Assembly (NCBI GenBank): GCA_039720395.1
Contig: CM077826.1
Span: 21,949,053-22,013,052 of the forward strand
Reading direction: 5' to 3'
DNA from: Liquidambar formosana
Lineage: Eukaryota > Streptophyta > Magnoliopsida > Saxifragales > Altingiaceae
DNA length: 64,000 nt
A model generated the notes under the pieces. The model had not been told where the DNA came from, made no database searches, and saw nothing but the letters and a program-made list of their open reading frames with translations. The translations under genes were made by a program, and so were the position numbers. This document shows positions 35,101-48,515 of this stretch, piece by piece (position 1 is the first letter of the stretch; every line of letters begins with the position of its first letter).

Positions 35101-38100
35101 TTTACCTGCTACATTTATTGGAAGCCCAAGAGATATGCGAAGTAGATTTACCAAAGCAATGGCTTTAGTCCAAAAACTTGGAAAACCAGATTTGTTCATC
35201 ACAATGACATGTAATCCTGCTTGGCCAGAGATAACACAAAATTTACTAAGAGGAGAAGAAGCTCAAAATCGACCAGATTTAATTGCTCGTGTGTTCAGAG
35301 CTAAATTAGAAGAACTCAAAGATGATCTTTTCAAGAAGAATATTTTTGGTCCAGTTGCAGGTTACACATATGTCATTGAATTCCAAAAAAGAGGTCTTCC
35401 GCATGCGCATTTTCTCATAATCCTAGAAAAGCACGCAAAGATCACATCTCCTGAACAATATAATCAATATGTATCTGCAGAAATACCACCAGAAGACAAT
35501 CCTCATTTGCGAGCTGCAGTTATTAAACATATGATGCATGGTCCTTGTGGTGTATTGAAACCTAATAATGTATGCATGCAAAAAGGAAAATGCAAACACC
35601 ATTATCCAAAGAACTTTTGTGAGAAAACAACTCAAGGTAAAAATTCTTACCCCATTTATCAGAGATCTGATAACAAAGACACTGTGATGGTCAGGGGAAG
35701 TTTTTTAGATAATCGTTGGGTTATTCCATACAATGCATATCTTCTAGCCAAATATGATTGCCACATCAATGTTGAGATTTGTTCAACAATTACAGCAGTT
35801 AAGTACATCTATAAGTACATCTACAAAGGTCATGACAGGATTAGATTCCAACTTCATCAAGACCAGGAGATCAATGAGATTGATGAAATTGCAGATTATC
35901 AATTAGCTAGATGGGTAAGCCCTCCTGAAGCTATGTGGAGAATATATCAATTTGTCATGAATGAGATCAGTCCAAATGTCGTTACTCTACAGTTACATCT
36001 TGAAGGAAAACACTCTATTCCTTTTAAAGACTCAGACTCGCTTGACTCCATAGCTCGGAACAAGTTCTTATCCAAAACAATGCTCACTGAATTCTTTAAA
36101 ACAAATCAATTTGATGTTGATGCACACAAGTATCTTTATAAAGAATTCCCTCAGCACTATGTTTGGAGCAAACAAGATCGAATGTGGACCCATCGGAAAC
36201 AAGGAAAAGCAATTGGAAGAGTTGCAGCTGCTGAAGGTGATAGATATTACTTGAGATTGCTCCTTAATCACATAAAAGGTTCTACTTCTTTCCAAGATCT
36301 AATGACAGTGAATGGTGTTTTGGCTTCCTCATTTCGTGAAGCAGCACTTATGCATGAACTATTGCATAGTGATACTGACACAATAGATTGCTTAACTGAA
36401 GCTTCAGCTTTGCGAATGCCCACAGCACTTCTCCGTTTATTTGCTACTATTCTTGTCTACTGCAATCCAAGCAATCCTAGACAACTTTGGACACAATTTG
36501 AGGGTTCTCTTTCAGAAGACTTCAATCGAAGATCAATATCTTCAGCAATTACCAATAGATTCCAAGTATTACAATCAATTGCTTCCACACTTGAGTCTAT
36601 GGGGAAGAATATTGATGACTACAATCTTATTGACACCTCTATCAACTCGAGTGATGAGCAATCTACTTCAAAAGAAATGGCAGACGAACTAAACATCCCA
36701 ATAACAGAAGATGATCAGCATTGTGCTCAAAACTTAAATTTTGAACAAAGAATTGCATATGACACTATACTTTCATCTATCCATGGGAACAAACCTAGTG
36801 CTTTTTTCATTGACGGACCTGGTGGCACTGGTAAGACCTATTTGTATCGAGCTCTTCTCTCAACAGTTAGATCTACTGGAGATATTGCACTTGCAACTGC
36901 AACCTCTGGAGTTGCTGCATCAATTTTGCCAGGTGGTCGCACTGCTCACTCACTATTCAAGATCCCAATAGACCCAACTGAACAGCTTACCTGTAGTGTA
37001 AGCAAGCAAAGTAGCCTAGCACAATTACTTCGTGCAGCAAAGCTAATAGTATGGGATGAAGCTTCTATGGCTAGGCGTGAAGCAATTGAAGCACTTGATC
37101 GTATGTTACAAGATTTGACAGGTTCTTTACTACTATTTGGAGGAAAAGTTATTGTCTTTGGTGGAGATTTTCGACAAGTGCTACCAGTTCTTCCTGGTTC
37201 AACACAAGAGGAAGCAAAACAAGCTAGCTTTGTCTACTCAACTTTATGGCCACAATTGAGTGTTCTATCTTTATCAACTAATATGCGTGCTCGACTTGAT
37301 CCATATTTTACAAACTTCTTGCTTCGAATTGGTGATGGAACTGAAGTTCTTGTCAATAACAATCTTGTTCGTTTACCTGACAGCATTTTACTTCCCTACA
37401 ATGAAGACATTCAATCTTCACTGAATTCATTGATTGATGTTATTTTCCCAGATATTTACAGATATAATGCATCAAAATACTCCATTGTGGATCGAGCCAT
37501 TTTAACACCTAAAAATGACTCAGTTGATGAAATTAATGAAATGTTAGTTGCTAAATTCCCAGGTGAAGCTAAAGTTTATAGCAGTCGAGATGAGTGCACA
37601 GATTCTGCAAAATACAATCTTGAAGAAGACTTCTTAAACACCTTAACACCAAATGGATATCCTCCTCATCGCTTGGTTTTAAAAATAGGTGCTCCAATCG
37701 TTCTATTGCGCAACATAGATCCATCAAAAGGACTGTCAAATGGTACTAGGTTGATATGTCGAGCATTTGATAAAAATGTCATTGATGCAGAAATTGCAAT
37801 TGGTCATCACAAAAACCACAGAGTCTTTATTCCTCGAATCCCAATTCTACCAAATAAACTTGACAAATATCCTTTCCCTTTCAAGCGAGTTCAATTCCCC
37901 ATTAGACTCTCCTTTGCAATGACAATCAACAAAGCACAAGGACAAACCTTAAAAAATGTCGGTGTTTACCTACCCCAACCAGTCTTCTCACATGGGCAAC
38001 TGTACGTAGCACTTTCCAGAGCAACAGGTCAACATAACATTAAAGTGCTAATTAAACCCAATTTTGATGATTCAGACACAAAACATACGACAAACGTTGT

Positions 38101-38137
38101 TTACAAAGACATTTTGGAATTGGCACACTTTCAATAA
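32162..38137 (+). CDS. Helitron RepHel protein: rolling-circle initiator plus Pif1-like helicase, 1,675 aa
   Basis: Model exons: 32162-32201, 32302-32448, 32584-32679, 32751-32951, 33148-33222, 33334-33432, 33563-33673, 33789-34736, 34827-38137. Every intron is phase 1 and the joined frame is open to TAA at 38135-38137. The intron after exon 5 uses a GC donor (33223-33224), the rest GT-AG. The Rep part carries the HUH-type motif GLPHAHFLII (about residue 762) and the tyrosine pair in VKYIYKYIYKG (about 899 and 903). The helicase has Walker A GPGGTGKT (about 1236), Walker B VWDEAS (about 1314), GGDFRQVLPV and the C-terminal SHGQLYVALSRA motif. It would nick and join DNA ends and unwind during rolling-circle transposition in the nucleus. 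All catalytic residues looked for are present. The start codon and first exons are the least certain part. Confidence 0.9.
32751..33222 (+). repeat. Repeated basic exon motif in the RepHel N-terminus
   Basis: Exon 4 (32751-32951) begins EQEKREQKLARRRELYAEK and exon 5 (33148-33222) begins ESKKREEKLHHRREIYAQK: the same roughly 19-residue charged motif encoded twice. Both exons are symmetric phase 1-1 and follow a TTCTTTGTAG acceptor, so exon duplication is the simplest explanation. Confidence 0.7.
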
Positions 38138-39767
38138 GGAAACACAACACAAATAATTGGTACAATACGCTTACTCTACTCACTTAAATTCAAACACTTA
38201 TATTCCAAAATTTTTTTAAAAGCATTTCTCTTTACTTATATTTCTCCTTGCAAACTCTTCTATACTCATGATATACTCAAACAATATCTCACAAAAAATA
38301 TAGCATAAAAAATATTTAAACCAAGAGTTAGAATATTAACAAAAATAACTAAAAACATTAAATTATTATAGCAAATCTATTCAAAAACTACTTTCTAAGT
38401 TACAAAACTTATCTCAAATTAATATACAAAATAATAAATCAATAAATTTTGCACCACAACATCTTCATAAATATCTCTTCAAATCAATCTACTCAAATAC
38501 TATTATCTAACTTCTGAATCACACACCAATTTAATACAAATCAACATAAATTATTAAATTCAAACACTTATACTACATAATTTCTTTAAAATAATTTCTG
38601 TTTACCTATGTTTCTCCTTACAAACTGTTCTATAGTTATTACGTACTTAAATAACAACTCACAAAAAATATACCATAAAAAACATTTAAACCAAAGCTTA
38701 AAATATTAACAAAAGTAACCACAAACATTGAATTATTATAATAAATCTGTTCAAAAACTACTTTCTAAGTTACAAAATTTATCTCTAATTAATATACATC
38801 ATTATAAATCAATAAATTTTCCTCCACAACATCTTCATGAATATTTATTTAAATCAATCTATTCAAAAACTACTTTCTAAGTTATGAACCATACCTGAAT
38901 TTAATACAATTCAACATAAATTAATAAATTTTCCACCATAAAATCCTCATGAACATCTATTGAACACATTAACAGCACATAAGTATCCTACTCATTCCTT
39001 GCTCATAAACATAAATAAAAATTCCTCAACACAACAAAGAAAATCTACTTATTGCAAATATCATAATTCTAGCAAATAAACTTTACTCATAACATTTACG
39101 TATCAACATAACTTAATTTCCAAATCTTTTTCCTTTTCAAAAGCCATCAAGACCACAAAAAGGAAACTCTTAAGAGAACTAGCAACATACTTACCTCAAG
39201 CAATCTTATTTCAACAAGAATTCTATGTACTACTTTGAAACCAAATGAACAACAATAAGATTAACCAATTTCCACACAAATTTTAAAATTCCAACATCAT
39301 GAACACACAAACAAATAAGATATGCTTCATAAACTTCTTTAAATGTATGTAATTATAATAAAACAATTATCTTACACAATTTTTTTAAGAGCAATTTTTC
39401 TTTTTCTTTATTATTACACATTCCAAATTTATAATCATTATTTTAAGAACAAACATTATCCGAAAACAAGTATAGCATTATATCTTTTTCACATAAAATA
39501 GTCCATCTAGAGTTTATATTTCACACTCTAAACACACAGAATTCTTATTACCTCTACTATGAGTACGTAATCAAGTATTAATGTTTCTTACTTAAACAAA
39601 AAGTCAAGTATTATCTTTCCACTTTTTCTTACCTTAAATGCCTAATTTACTAACTATGTAACAATTCTTGTCTATTAGTCTTTATCTTATCTTTTTCTAT
39701 AACTTTGTCAACTGTAATTCTACACAACCTAATCTTTATTACAAATACAAGGACCAAGCATTCAGCA
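38138..39767. other. Spacer between RepHel and RPA genes
   Basis: Non-coding DNA that is A/C-rich and almost free of G on the plus strand. It contains a 370 bp tandem duplication (38184-38915) and then unique AT-rich DNA that would be the RPA gene promoter. No open frame of note. Confidence 0.6.
38184..38915. repeat. 370 bp tandem duplication downstream of RepHel
   Basis: TTAAATTCAAACACTTATA begins at 38184 and again at 38554. Matching blocks follow in order: TTTCTCCTT(G/A)CAAACT, CTCACAAAAAATATA, ATTCAAAAACTACTTTCTAAG, CACAACATCTTCAT. A third partial copy of the CAAAAACTACTTTCTAAGTTA block is at about 38862-38884. Divergence is moderate. Confidence 0.8.
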
Positions 39768-42700
39768 ATGAATAACCAAGAGATGTACATCAAAGATATT
39801 AATCCTGGTACTTTACGTGGCTGGAAAGTTCGCGTTAAAGTTGAAGAAAAACACAGCATCAAAAGCTTTAAACAAAGTCCCACAAAATTGCAATCACTAA
39901 TTCTCACAGATTCGAAGGTCTCAACTAACACCAACACTCCAACTTTGAAATTCTTTTTACCAAAAAAAAGCTCGTAATATTGTAAATTTTCTTTTTTTGC
40001 AAACAGGGATCCCAAACTCAGGCAAGCATTTGGGGTGAAGACATTGGTCGACTAGACAATAGGCTAAAAGAAAATAAAGAATACTACATCTCCAATGCAA
40101 TCATCAAAGCAATACCACCACAATACCAATACTTAGGACATTCATATGATTGGAGAATCAGTCCCTCCACAGTCATAGAAGAATGTCCTATCGATGATCA
40201 AAACACCATCACTACTCTATATCAGTTCACACCATTCTCGGACTTCTCCAAGTATCTTGGCAAAGGGACAGCAATTAGTAAGAAATAAAAACTTTCTATA
40301 CTCAACTACTATATCTCACAAAATTTTCGAAGTCTCTATCCTAACAAATACCTATGCAGATGTCATAGGCATTCTCCTAGACATGAAACCACCTCGCAGA
40401 ACAATTACTACACAATCTACTGTCCAAGAGGCTCTCATTATTAATCAAGAGTATGCATTTCTTCCCAAATTACTTCATTCTTATATCTCATTTACAAGTT
40501 ATTAACTTTTCGACTTGCTAAAAGAATATTTTGTCCATTCCTTATTTTCTATAAATCACAAATATTTATGTCTTCTTGCATTATTAAAGAATGATACCCA
40601 CTCTTATCTCTTTTTGGGATCACTTGGCAGAGCATGAGTGCCCAATGGTTTATGAAAAGCTCCATGAAAAACCTGTTATTGCACTCCTAAGAGTTTATGT
40701 TGTTAGATACAATGGTAAGATTCAACTCTTCTTTTAAATATCTCATTACAATTCTTACACATCTCCACCAACAACCTAATACTAATTTCATCATACAATT
40801 GCATAAAGGTCAATCACTATCAACAAAAGCTCCAACTTCTTTATTGTTGTCTCCTGCAATACCACAAACTGCTGACTTGAAGTCCTGGTATGACACACCT
40901 AACTCAAGTACACTTACAAATATAACTTATATCTCAACTAACTTTCTCTCATCAAATAGGTACAATCAACAAAGTGACAATATAGCAACCAAATTCAACA
41001 GCTCCAGTTACTTTTCTACAAGTAATACTTCCAAACCAACTTCTCCAGCAGCTGTAAAAGAACTTCAAGACGTTTTACTCATGCCACCAAATGTAAGAAA
41101 CTAATTCATGTATATACTATCCACAAATATGTTCCTCTTTCATTTTTTTCCTAACAAAAAGATCTCATGATTGGTTCCCCTCATATTTCTAACACATACT
41201 TACTAATACTTAGACAACTTCATGGACAAATGGAATCATCCAAGTTCAAGACTTTTCTCAACCATTTTGCTACATATCTTGCCACCGTTGTAGCAAAAAA
41301 ACTGATGCAATGGTTGACCAAATATTCACATGCACCGGCTGCAAGTCTTCTCAATGCACTGCTGTTCCAAGGTAATACTTACTTCAACAACTTTACTACT
41401 TCATTATATTAAGCTCTACAAATAACAATACTTTATCTTCAATACATTTATCTTACATCTCCACTTATTACCTCAACTTTTATTTATTAATAATACTACA
41501 CATAACAATTAAATCAATGTCAAACACAGGTGTCTTGTAAGGGTCCAAGTATTTGATTCAACAACAACAATCACAGCTATTGTTTTTGGAGAAGTGGCTG
41601 AGACTATCTTACAAATGAAAGCAACAGACTTGTATCACTACAAGAAAGAGGTAAAACATTTCCTAACAAATAGTAGACATAAAAAAAGTAACAAACTAAA
41701 GTTGAATCACAAGACTTCTACTAACACAAAATAATGACTCTTAGACACTTAATATTTTGCATTAGATTCTTTTATCAATCATAAACATTTAAAGATTCTT
41801 AAATGTTATACTTTTAGTTAACTACTCTAACTATAACTTTTTCAGCTACTTATAAACATACCTATTATATCAAAACCATTCTAAACCTCTCTTATTACCT
41901 CTTTACCATTGTTACTACAATATATTTACTTCATTTATATAAACATCCATCATAAAAGCCTCTCCCTATATCTATCTATCTATATATATATATATTTATA
42001 TATATATATATACATATATTCTCAAAGACAACAAAACAAAAATTTAAGTATCAAACTAATGCATTCGTCAAAACACCTAAACTTAAGAACACAAACAATA
42101 AACTACCATGAATATACCATAATAAAAATCCCAAATACTTATACCACTCTCAAACTTTTCATATATAAAACACTCAAATAAACTCAATATTTCTTTTCTT
42201 GTCGTACAGGACCCAACTAAGCTCAACGCCACTTTCTTCCAAAAATCTGGAAGCCAAAAATACCTCCTGCAAATCAAGACATCTGAAAAATCATTTGGAG
42301 GAACAATCAGCAAAAATTTCACAATTTCACAAGCAATTGCTTCACAAGAATCCCTTCCAGAAGCTAAACTACAACGACTTACATATGAACCTCTCTCAGC
42401 ACAACAAAGTCCACTCCTAGAAGCCAAAGAGAGCAAAGGGAAAGCAATTTTGCAAGATGAAAAAGCTGCTGATATCATTCCATTAGATACACAATGTTCC
42501 CAAAAGAGCCCACCTCAAGAAAGCCAAGAAACCCAAGCAAAGGACATCAATAAGGAGGCAAAAATGAATGAAGCAAATTCAGAAAAAACCAAATCTCAGA
42601 AACCTATTGCAGTTCCAAACCTGAGGCAAACGAGACAAAAAAAAATCCTACCTGAAGCAACAACATCAGAAAGCAATACATCAAGCTCAAATTCAGAAAG

Positions 42701-42776
42701 TGAAAAAGAGGCAATTACAAGCTCAGACAATGAAGATGAGAATTCTAAATTTACTGACTGCCTTACACCACCTTAG
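39768..42776 (+). CDS. Helitron RPA1-like single-strand DNA-binding protein, 564 aa
   Basis: Model exons: 39768-39917, 40007-40277, 40360-40450, 40590-40714, 40809-40887, 40960-41092, 41214-41371, 41530-41650, 42210-42776. Phases join into one open frame ending at TAG 42774-42776. The order is that of the RPA 70 kDa subunit: a first OB fold (IKDINPGTLRGWKVRVKV), a second with FWDHLAEHE, then a C-terminal OB fold with a four-cysteine zinc ribbon (CHRC and CTGC in exon 7) and AIVFGEVAE. A charged Ser/Glu/Lys-rich tail follows, carrying a KSQKPIAVPN segment. The conserved host N-terminal domain is absent, as usual for Helitron copies. Such proteins probably coat the displaced strand during rolling-circle transposition. 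It is the usual companion of RepHel in plant Helitrons. Confidence 0.85.
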
Positions 42777-45700
42777 CCACTACAATACAAACTCTTTTTG
42801 TCAATAGCTAACCACTGACAAGTCTTATCCTACCACTACTTTTGCAGCCACACACTATAGTGATAGAAATTTGGACCAGTCTTTGTCAAAAAATATCTAG
42901 GCTTATTTGCACTTAACTTTTTGTTGCACACTCTCTTGCACATAGCTATCACAATAGAACTATTACTTTTCCTCAAACAGATCTAATCTTCTAAACACTA
43001 TATCAGCACATCACACCCACCACTATTACTATATGCAATGTACTAAGGTCCTTGCCTGAACCTCTTTTATATTAAGTTCCTTTTTATATTTCCTTTCCTT
43101 GTTTTTTCGAATAACACATTAGTTATCAGCACTGCATCACGAATTTCTTTCAGCTATGTCACTACCTGTCTAATTATACAACTTTGTTACATATATTTCT
43201 TTACCATTTCATTTCTATTTTACTTAAAAGTTTGAATCACTAATTTTTTAACTCTCTTTCTTATTCTTCCTCTCGTTTTTTCCTATTTCTCTCTTTAAAA
43301 TCTAATCTGTCTGTTTATTATTTAAGTATTGTTGGTGTTAAAACCTGAATATTAGCTCTAGAACAGTAAACAAAAATAGACAAACTAAATATAAGTTGTT
43401 GATCTCTCACTATGTATGTCAATCCCTTTCCATACTTTTTCTTTAACCACGCCCTTCACTCACACAGCTGTTGTTTGTGTCAGTGGTAAAAAAGAGAAAG
43501 AAGAAATGCAAATCAACTATATGTAAAAATAGATTTTATGAATTACCTTTTTGTTATAGCTTATAAACACAAAAACAATCAAATCGACAACTCCTTCTGC
43601 TCTCCTTTTTATTTATGTATTCTGAAAAACGTCTGACCCCTCTTTTCTTTCGTCATATTTAATTCTTAAAGCTCTTATTTTCATCACTTTTTACGCTTTA
43701 AATGTTTACTTAGAAATTACAATACAAGTATTACATCAATCATTTATACTCATATAAGCTATTTCATTGTGCTGAAGACATTACATGTTTGATATTTAGT
43801 TCCAACGTGATGCACAATTTGATAGCCATAATTATTCATAAACTTTCATAGCTCATAATTATGCAAAATATCATTGCTAGATACAGATGGACATAATTTA
43901 CAAACAATTTTTCCTTTAAAATATAGATACACTGAATTTAATGTTTTGAAATTTTCTAAACATAGAATAGTAATCTTAAGGCTAGAATCTTAATTAATCT
44001 TATGTGAATAAACCAACAATAGCAGGAACAAGTTTCCGATGTAGTACACAAACACACACATAATTTCTATTCATAATATTCAATTTAACATTTTCTGTCC
44101 TTACAAATTTATATTTAGCTTATAATTATTTTTTATTAAACTTTTTGCTTAATTTTACGATCTAAACAATTACTTCTACTAATTATTTCTTTTATCAATT
44201 TTATCTTATATTTAACTCTTTAGTCCTTGCCGACACAACTTTTTTTTTTTCCTCCTTTAATCCATCTTCTTCCTTACCTCAACTCCCATCTCTCAGTCAA
44301 AAAGAGCTAACCATCTACGTTCCCTTTGGTAGCCCCCCCCTATCTCCCTTCCCATAATACCTGTTCTGACTCTAAAAGACAACACAATCAAGTACAAATT
44401 CAACCCATGTGCTTCCTTACTTCACCTGTCAGCTCCCAGACAAAAACACTCCCTCTTCTTTACCCAAGGCCCCGCCCTCCCTATCCCTCCTTACCCACAA
44501 GACCTACTCTGACTTGAAAAGACACCACAACCAAACACAATTGACAAAGCTGCTGCCTCTCACCCAAAAACCCCACCTTTCACGCCACACCACTTACACA
44601 AGCCACCTGCTAGCGTCAGTCAAATGTCCTCATTCCCCATACTTACCAAAAAAAATATATATATATTCATTTTTCAGGAATTTAATCAATGTTTACTTTT
44701 GTTTCTCTTTTTTAGAACTTAGTCAATCTTCATCTCTTCAAACTCATAACAAAGCATCCTTTCAATCCATCTAAAAATTCGTGTTTAAGCAACTCATTTC
44801 TAAAAAAATTCAAGCTATCACGCTATAACCTCAAACCATTGTCAATCACACTATTTTTTAAGTCTTCTCCGTTGAAAGTACCAACGAATTTATCAAACAA
44901 GACAACCCCCTCAACTCCTTTTTTCTTTTTTTTTTTCTAAACCCTTTTGTTTTTTCGTCTTTTTTTTTCCCTCATTTTATTTGCACATTTCAACAGTACT
45001 CATAGAGACGAAAATGGCTTAAACTTGTACCTCGGAAATTTGCCAGAACACAAGAACTATACACCAGATTTTTTGACTCTTTTTCTTCCCTCTTTTTTTT
45101 TTTTTTTTCCTTTTTTTTTTGTTCTAACGAAGATGCTCATTTTGTTTAGGTCATTTTTGGGGAAAGATTTTCTCACCAACAACTGGGTTTCGTCGATGGT
45201 GTTGAATGAAACCTTTAGAAAACCACAAAGCTATTATATTTCTTCTTTATTTCGTGTTTTTATTTTTTGTTTTTACACTTTTTAATTCTCTCCTTTTTAC
45301 AACACCGGTAATGTTAAGTTACAAAAATTTCCTCTTTTTATGGGATACACACGTCAGGTTTTAGTGACAAAGGACCATCCGAGATGAGCCAAACGCCTGA
45401 CACTAGCCATCCCCCTTACCCAATATATCAGCCTCTCAACACTACCAAAGACAAAACCTCACTTCACACCAAAGAATCTACTTTACCCATTATTCAAAGC
45501 CTCACATCTTCCAACCACAACACCCTGTTATCTCAGAACAAAAGGAATCAAAATAAAACCATTATTATATCTCATAAATGTACTATATCTAACAAAAAAT
45601 TCCTATAAAATAATATTTACACATAATGCACAACTTCCCATTTTGCAATACAGCTGGCTTTTCTACAGATTCCTCCCTAACACCCTCCCCCTCTTCACGT

Positions 45701-46700
45701 GAAATCTGCAGCACTCTACCCAATACAATTTAATAATCTCTCTCACCCTCTGTCTTTTTTCTACACCCATCAGAACTTCCCTCTATTTATTTCCTCCTTC
45801 TCTTAATCTTTTTTCTACACTTTCTCTCAACTCCTCCACTCTTTTGAACTCCTTTTCCAACAAAAATTTTTCAAACTACATTTTTTTCAACCATCTCCAT
45901 TCAACGACTGCTGAAAATCAACCTACTTAACCTTACTAAGTTCGCTTATCTACAACCACTCCATTCTCACGGTAAGTCCTTAAATCACTCATAATTTATT
46001 TCCCTTTTACTCTGTCAATATGAACTCAAATCTTTAATACTCTGTTTAATCCTAGATACAATATTTTTGAACTGCAAAAAATTATAAAAACTTATCATCC
46101 ATTGATAAATTCAAAAAAAAAATATATATATATTTCAACACATAACGAATGAAATATTTGAAATGGAAATTGACCAATTTATATGAACCAAAAAAACCTA
46201 ACAAATCAAACGAAGAGAAGGAATGATATACAACGTTAAATATATTAATCACGTAGTAAATGCAAATTTTTAATATACCTACTTAACGTATAAAATAAGA
46301 AACCAAAAAAAAAAATTCAACTAAGGCACATAATCTTCGTTTCACTAGACCCTATATAACCTTACTCAATTGAAACAAAGTTTAAATTACAAAGCATAAA
46401 CTTCAATTCCTTTTCTTAGTAATTAACTTAGAAATATTTTTGAGATTTGAGAACCGTTAATCAAATATTCATTGCACTTAATCGTTACTTCCTTGCTCAT
46501 TAGGTTAAGTACATTGAATGGAACTAAACTCATTGAAGACGTGAACAAAACTCAGATTACACAAAAATATCATCCTTGCAGTCCCTTTATTCGAATTATG
46601 TTTCTATTTATTTTTGTTTCTAATTGATCAGCAACTCTTCTACATTAGAAAACCACACAATTAACCTCACGAGGAATTAACCACACCCACGAATCATATA
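42777..46700. other. Helitron interior, no gene recognised
   Basis: About 3.9 kb, strongly G-poor on the plus strand, T/C-rich around 44.2-45.9 kb. Open frames at 44326-44517, 44409-44774, 44947-45285 and 45384-45608 are proline/serine/threonine-rich or phenylalanine-rich by composition and match no family I know. A GGTAAGT donor at about 45969, after a C/T-rich leader-like stretch, could mark an untranslated first exon, but no downstream coding exon was identified. Confidence 0.5.
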
Positions 46701-46955
46701 AATACTACCGTTGCTTTAGCTTTACTCACGACACTAGGATATTTTTATGCAGATCTTACCAAAAAAGAATTGAGTTATTTCGGTAAATACATTCAACCAA
46801 CTCAAATTCTTTTACCCATTAACATCTTACAAAATTTCACAAAAACTTTATCACTTAGTTTTCGACTTTTCGGGAATATATTAGCTGATGAATTAGTAAT
46901 TGTTCTTCTTATTTCATTAGTACCTTCAGTCGTTCCTATACCTGTTATGTTCCTT
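46701..46955 (+). pseudogene. atpI: Chloroplast atpI fragment carried in the Helitron
   Basis: Eighty-five codons read without a stop as the central to C-terminal part of ATP synthase CF0 subunit a: [41 protein letters not shown] and [14 protein letters not shown] are hallmark blocks of plastid atpI, including the functional arginine and asparagine region. Several residues differ from the usual plastid sequence (for example ADLTKKEL), so the copy is old. It has no start, no plastid context and no C-terminus. A repeat of the [14 protein letters not shown] segment follows near 46993-47021. It is a nuclear plastid-DNA fragment, not a gene. Confidence 0.9.
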
Positions 46956-48486
46956 GCATTAAAAAATTCTCATTTCACAAAGCTACCTTCACTGGTTCCT
47001 ATACCTGTTATGTTCCTATACCTATTATCTTGCACGTGCACTGTAGCTTTTTTTCATCCGAGAACAACAATTAATAACTATCTTCATATCTTAAAATCAG
47101 AAATCAAAACAAAGCTCCTTCAATCTTCTTGAATGACTAGTATTACTTCCAAATCACAAGCTCTGAATCCAATCACAGCCCCTATTTGCAAAACCGCCAA
47201 AAACTACTTAACCTGTTTTTGTTTTGGTTTTGAGCTTTTAAAAAATCGCTATAACATATTTACTCCTTACAATGGTTTTCTGCTAATAAAAAATTATTAA
47301 AATACATTCAAACGATATACACATGATTTCAAATAACATTAAAGTGCTTGATCTTAGAAATACTAAGCACCTTCCAAAACCACTAACCTACAGCTTCAAT
47401 CTTCAAATTTTTTTCCCCATAAAAATAGAAATACTTCTTTTCAAAATACTTGATAATTTCTTATTTCTTTCAATACACAAAAAGAAACCCCACAAGTTAA
47501 CCAATTAGGATTAAAAAAAATTAAACTCTCTACAACCTCAAATATTTGCAATATTATTTTAGTTACATCTTGAAACTTCAACATTTAAAACACCTATACT
47601 TACAAAACCAAAACACAAATTTATATATTATTTTCCTCCTTAAAAAAATAACAAATGCTCATCTGATTTTAACAAATACAATTTCTTTTATACATGAGGC
47701 AAAGCCTTTAAAACATACCAGTGCAACGCCAAACTATCAACCCCTAACCAACAACATCTATATTAGACTCGAGAAATCGCTTATAGAATACCAACTATTA
47801 AACAAAGCCAAAACCTATCTTACCTAATAAACAATTAAAGACTTCCCATTTTTATAACCTTAATTTTAAACACTAATAAATTGACATATATGTATGTCTT
47901 CTGTCTTACTTCATATCAACGAAGTCTACTATCTCTTCTTGAAATAAGGTTTTATATTAACACTTTTTCATTAACCTTCTATCTCCATTTTAACCATGTA
48001 TTTTACCTCCATCTCTACTAAATTCTTCTTACAGCATTCCTTCCTTCCTCTATTTCCTTCCCTACATTATATATTATATTTATTCCCAAAACAATTTCAA
48101 CTACTATTTACCACACCACATACATCACCTCAACAAAACATGAATTAGTTCCTCAAATATACACCTCATCATTACAATATACTTCCTGACTCTTTCTAAA
48201 AGAATTATATATGCATAAAAGTTCTAAAGATATTGACACAATTACATACTAAAACTCTTCACATAATTTTTAACAGACAAAATCAATTACCTTGAATCAA
48301 TAAATTTCAAACAACAAACATAGCTCACCATTCTATCTTTATTTATTTACTTTCTTTAATTCAATCTTTTTTGCAGGATACAAACAACAACAATGAAACC
48401 ACCAAAAATAAAAAAAAACAAAAAAAAAAACATACTTCTATCATTGTCAATCTCTATCAGAAGCAAGTACCTCAAGCATCATCTAT

Positions 48487-48515
48487 AAAAGTACTTTCTA
48501 TATGAAAGTACTTTT
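48487..48515. repeat. 12 bp perfect inverted repeat
   Basis: AAAAGTACTTTC (48487-48498) and GAAAGTACTTTT (48504-48515) pair perfectly around a five-base loop. There is no T-run typical of a terminator, and the function is unknown. Confidence 0.7.

Noticed and set aside
38184..38915. CRISPR-like or centromere-like repeat
   Set aside because: Only two and a bit copies with no spacers; a plain tandem duplication in a plant transposon.
42083..42478. Minus-strand open frame of 131 codons
   Set aside because: It is the antisense of the last RPA exon and its intron, with no family features.
44947..45285. 112-codon Phe-rich frame
   Set aside because: Driven by long T runs; no domain.
46770..47132. 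Treating the 120-codon frame around atpI as a functional gene
   Set aside because: The homology covers only 85 codons, starts upstream of the first ATG and stops inside the protein; the rest of the frame is unrelated DNA.
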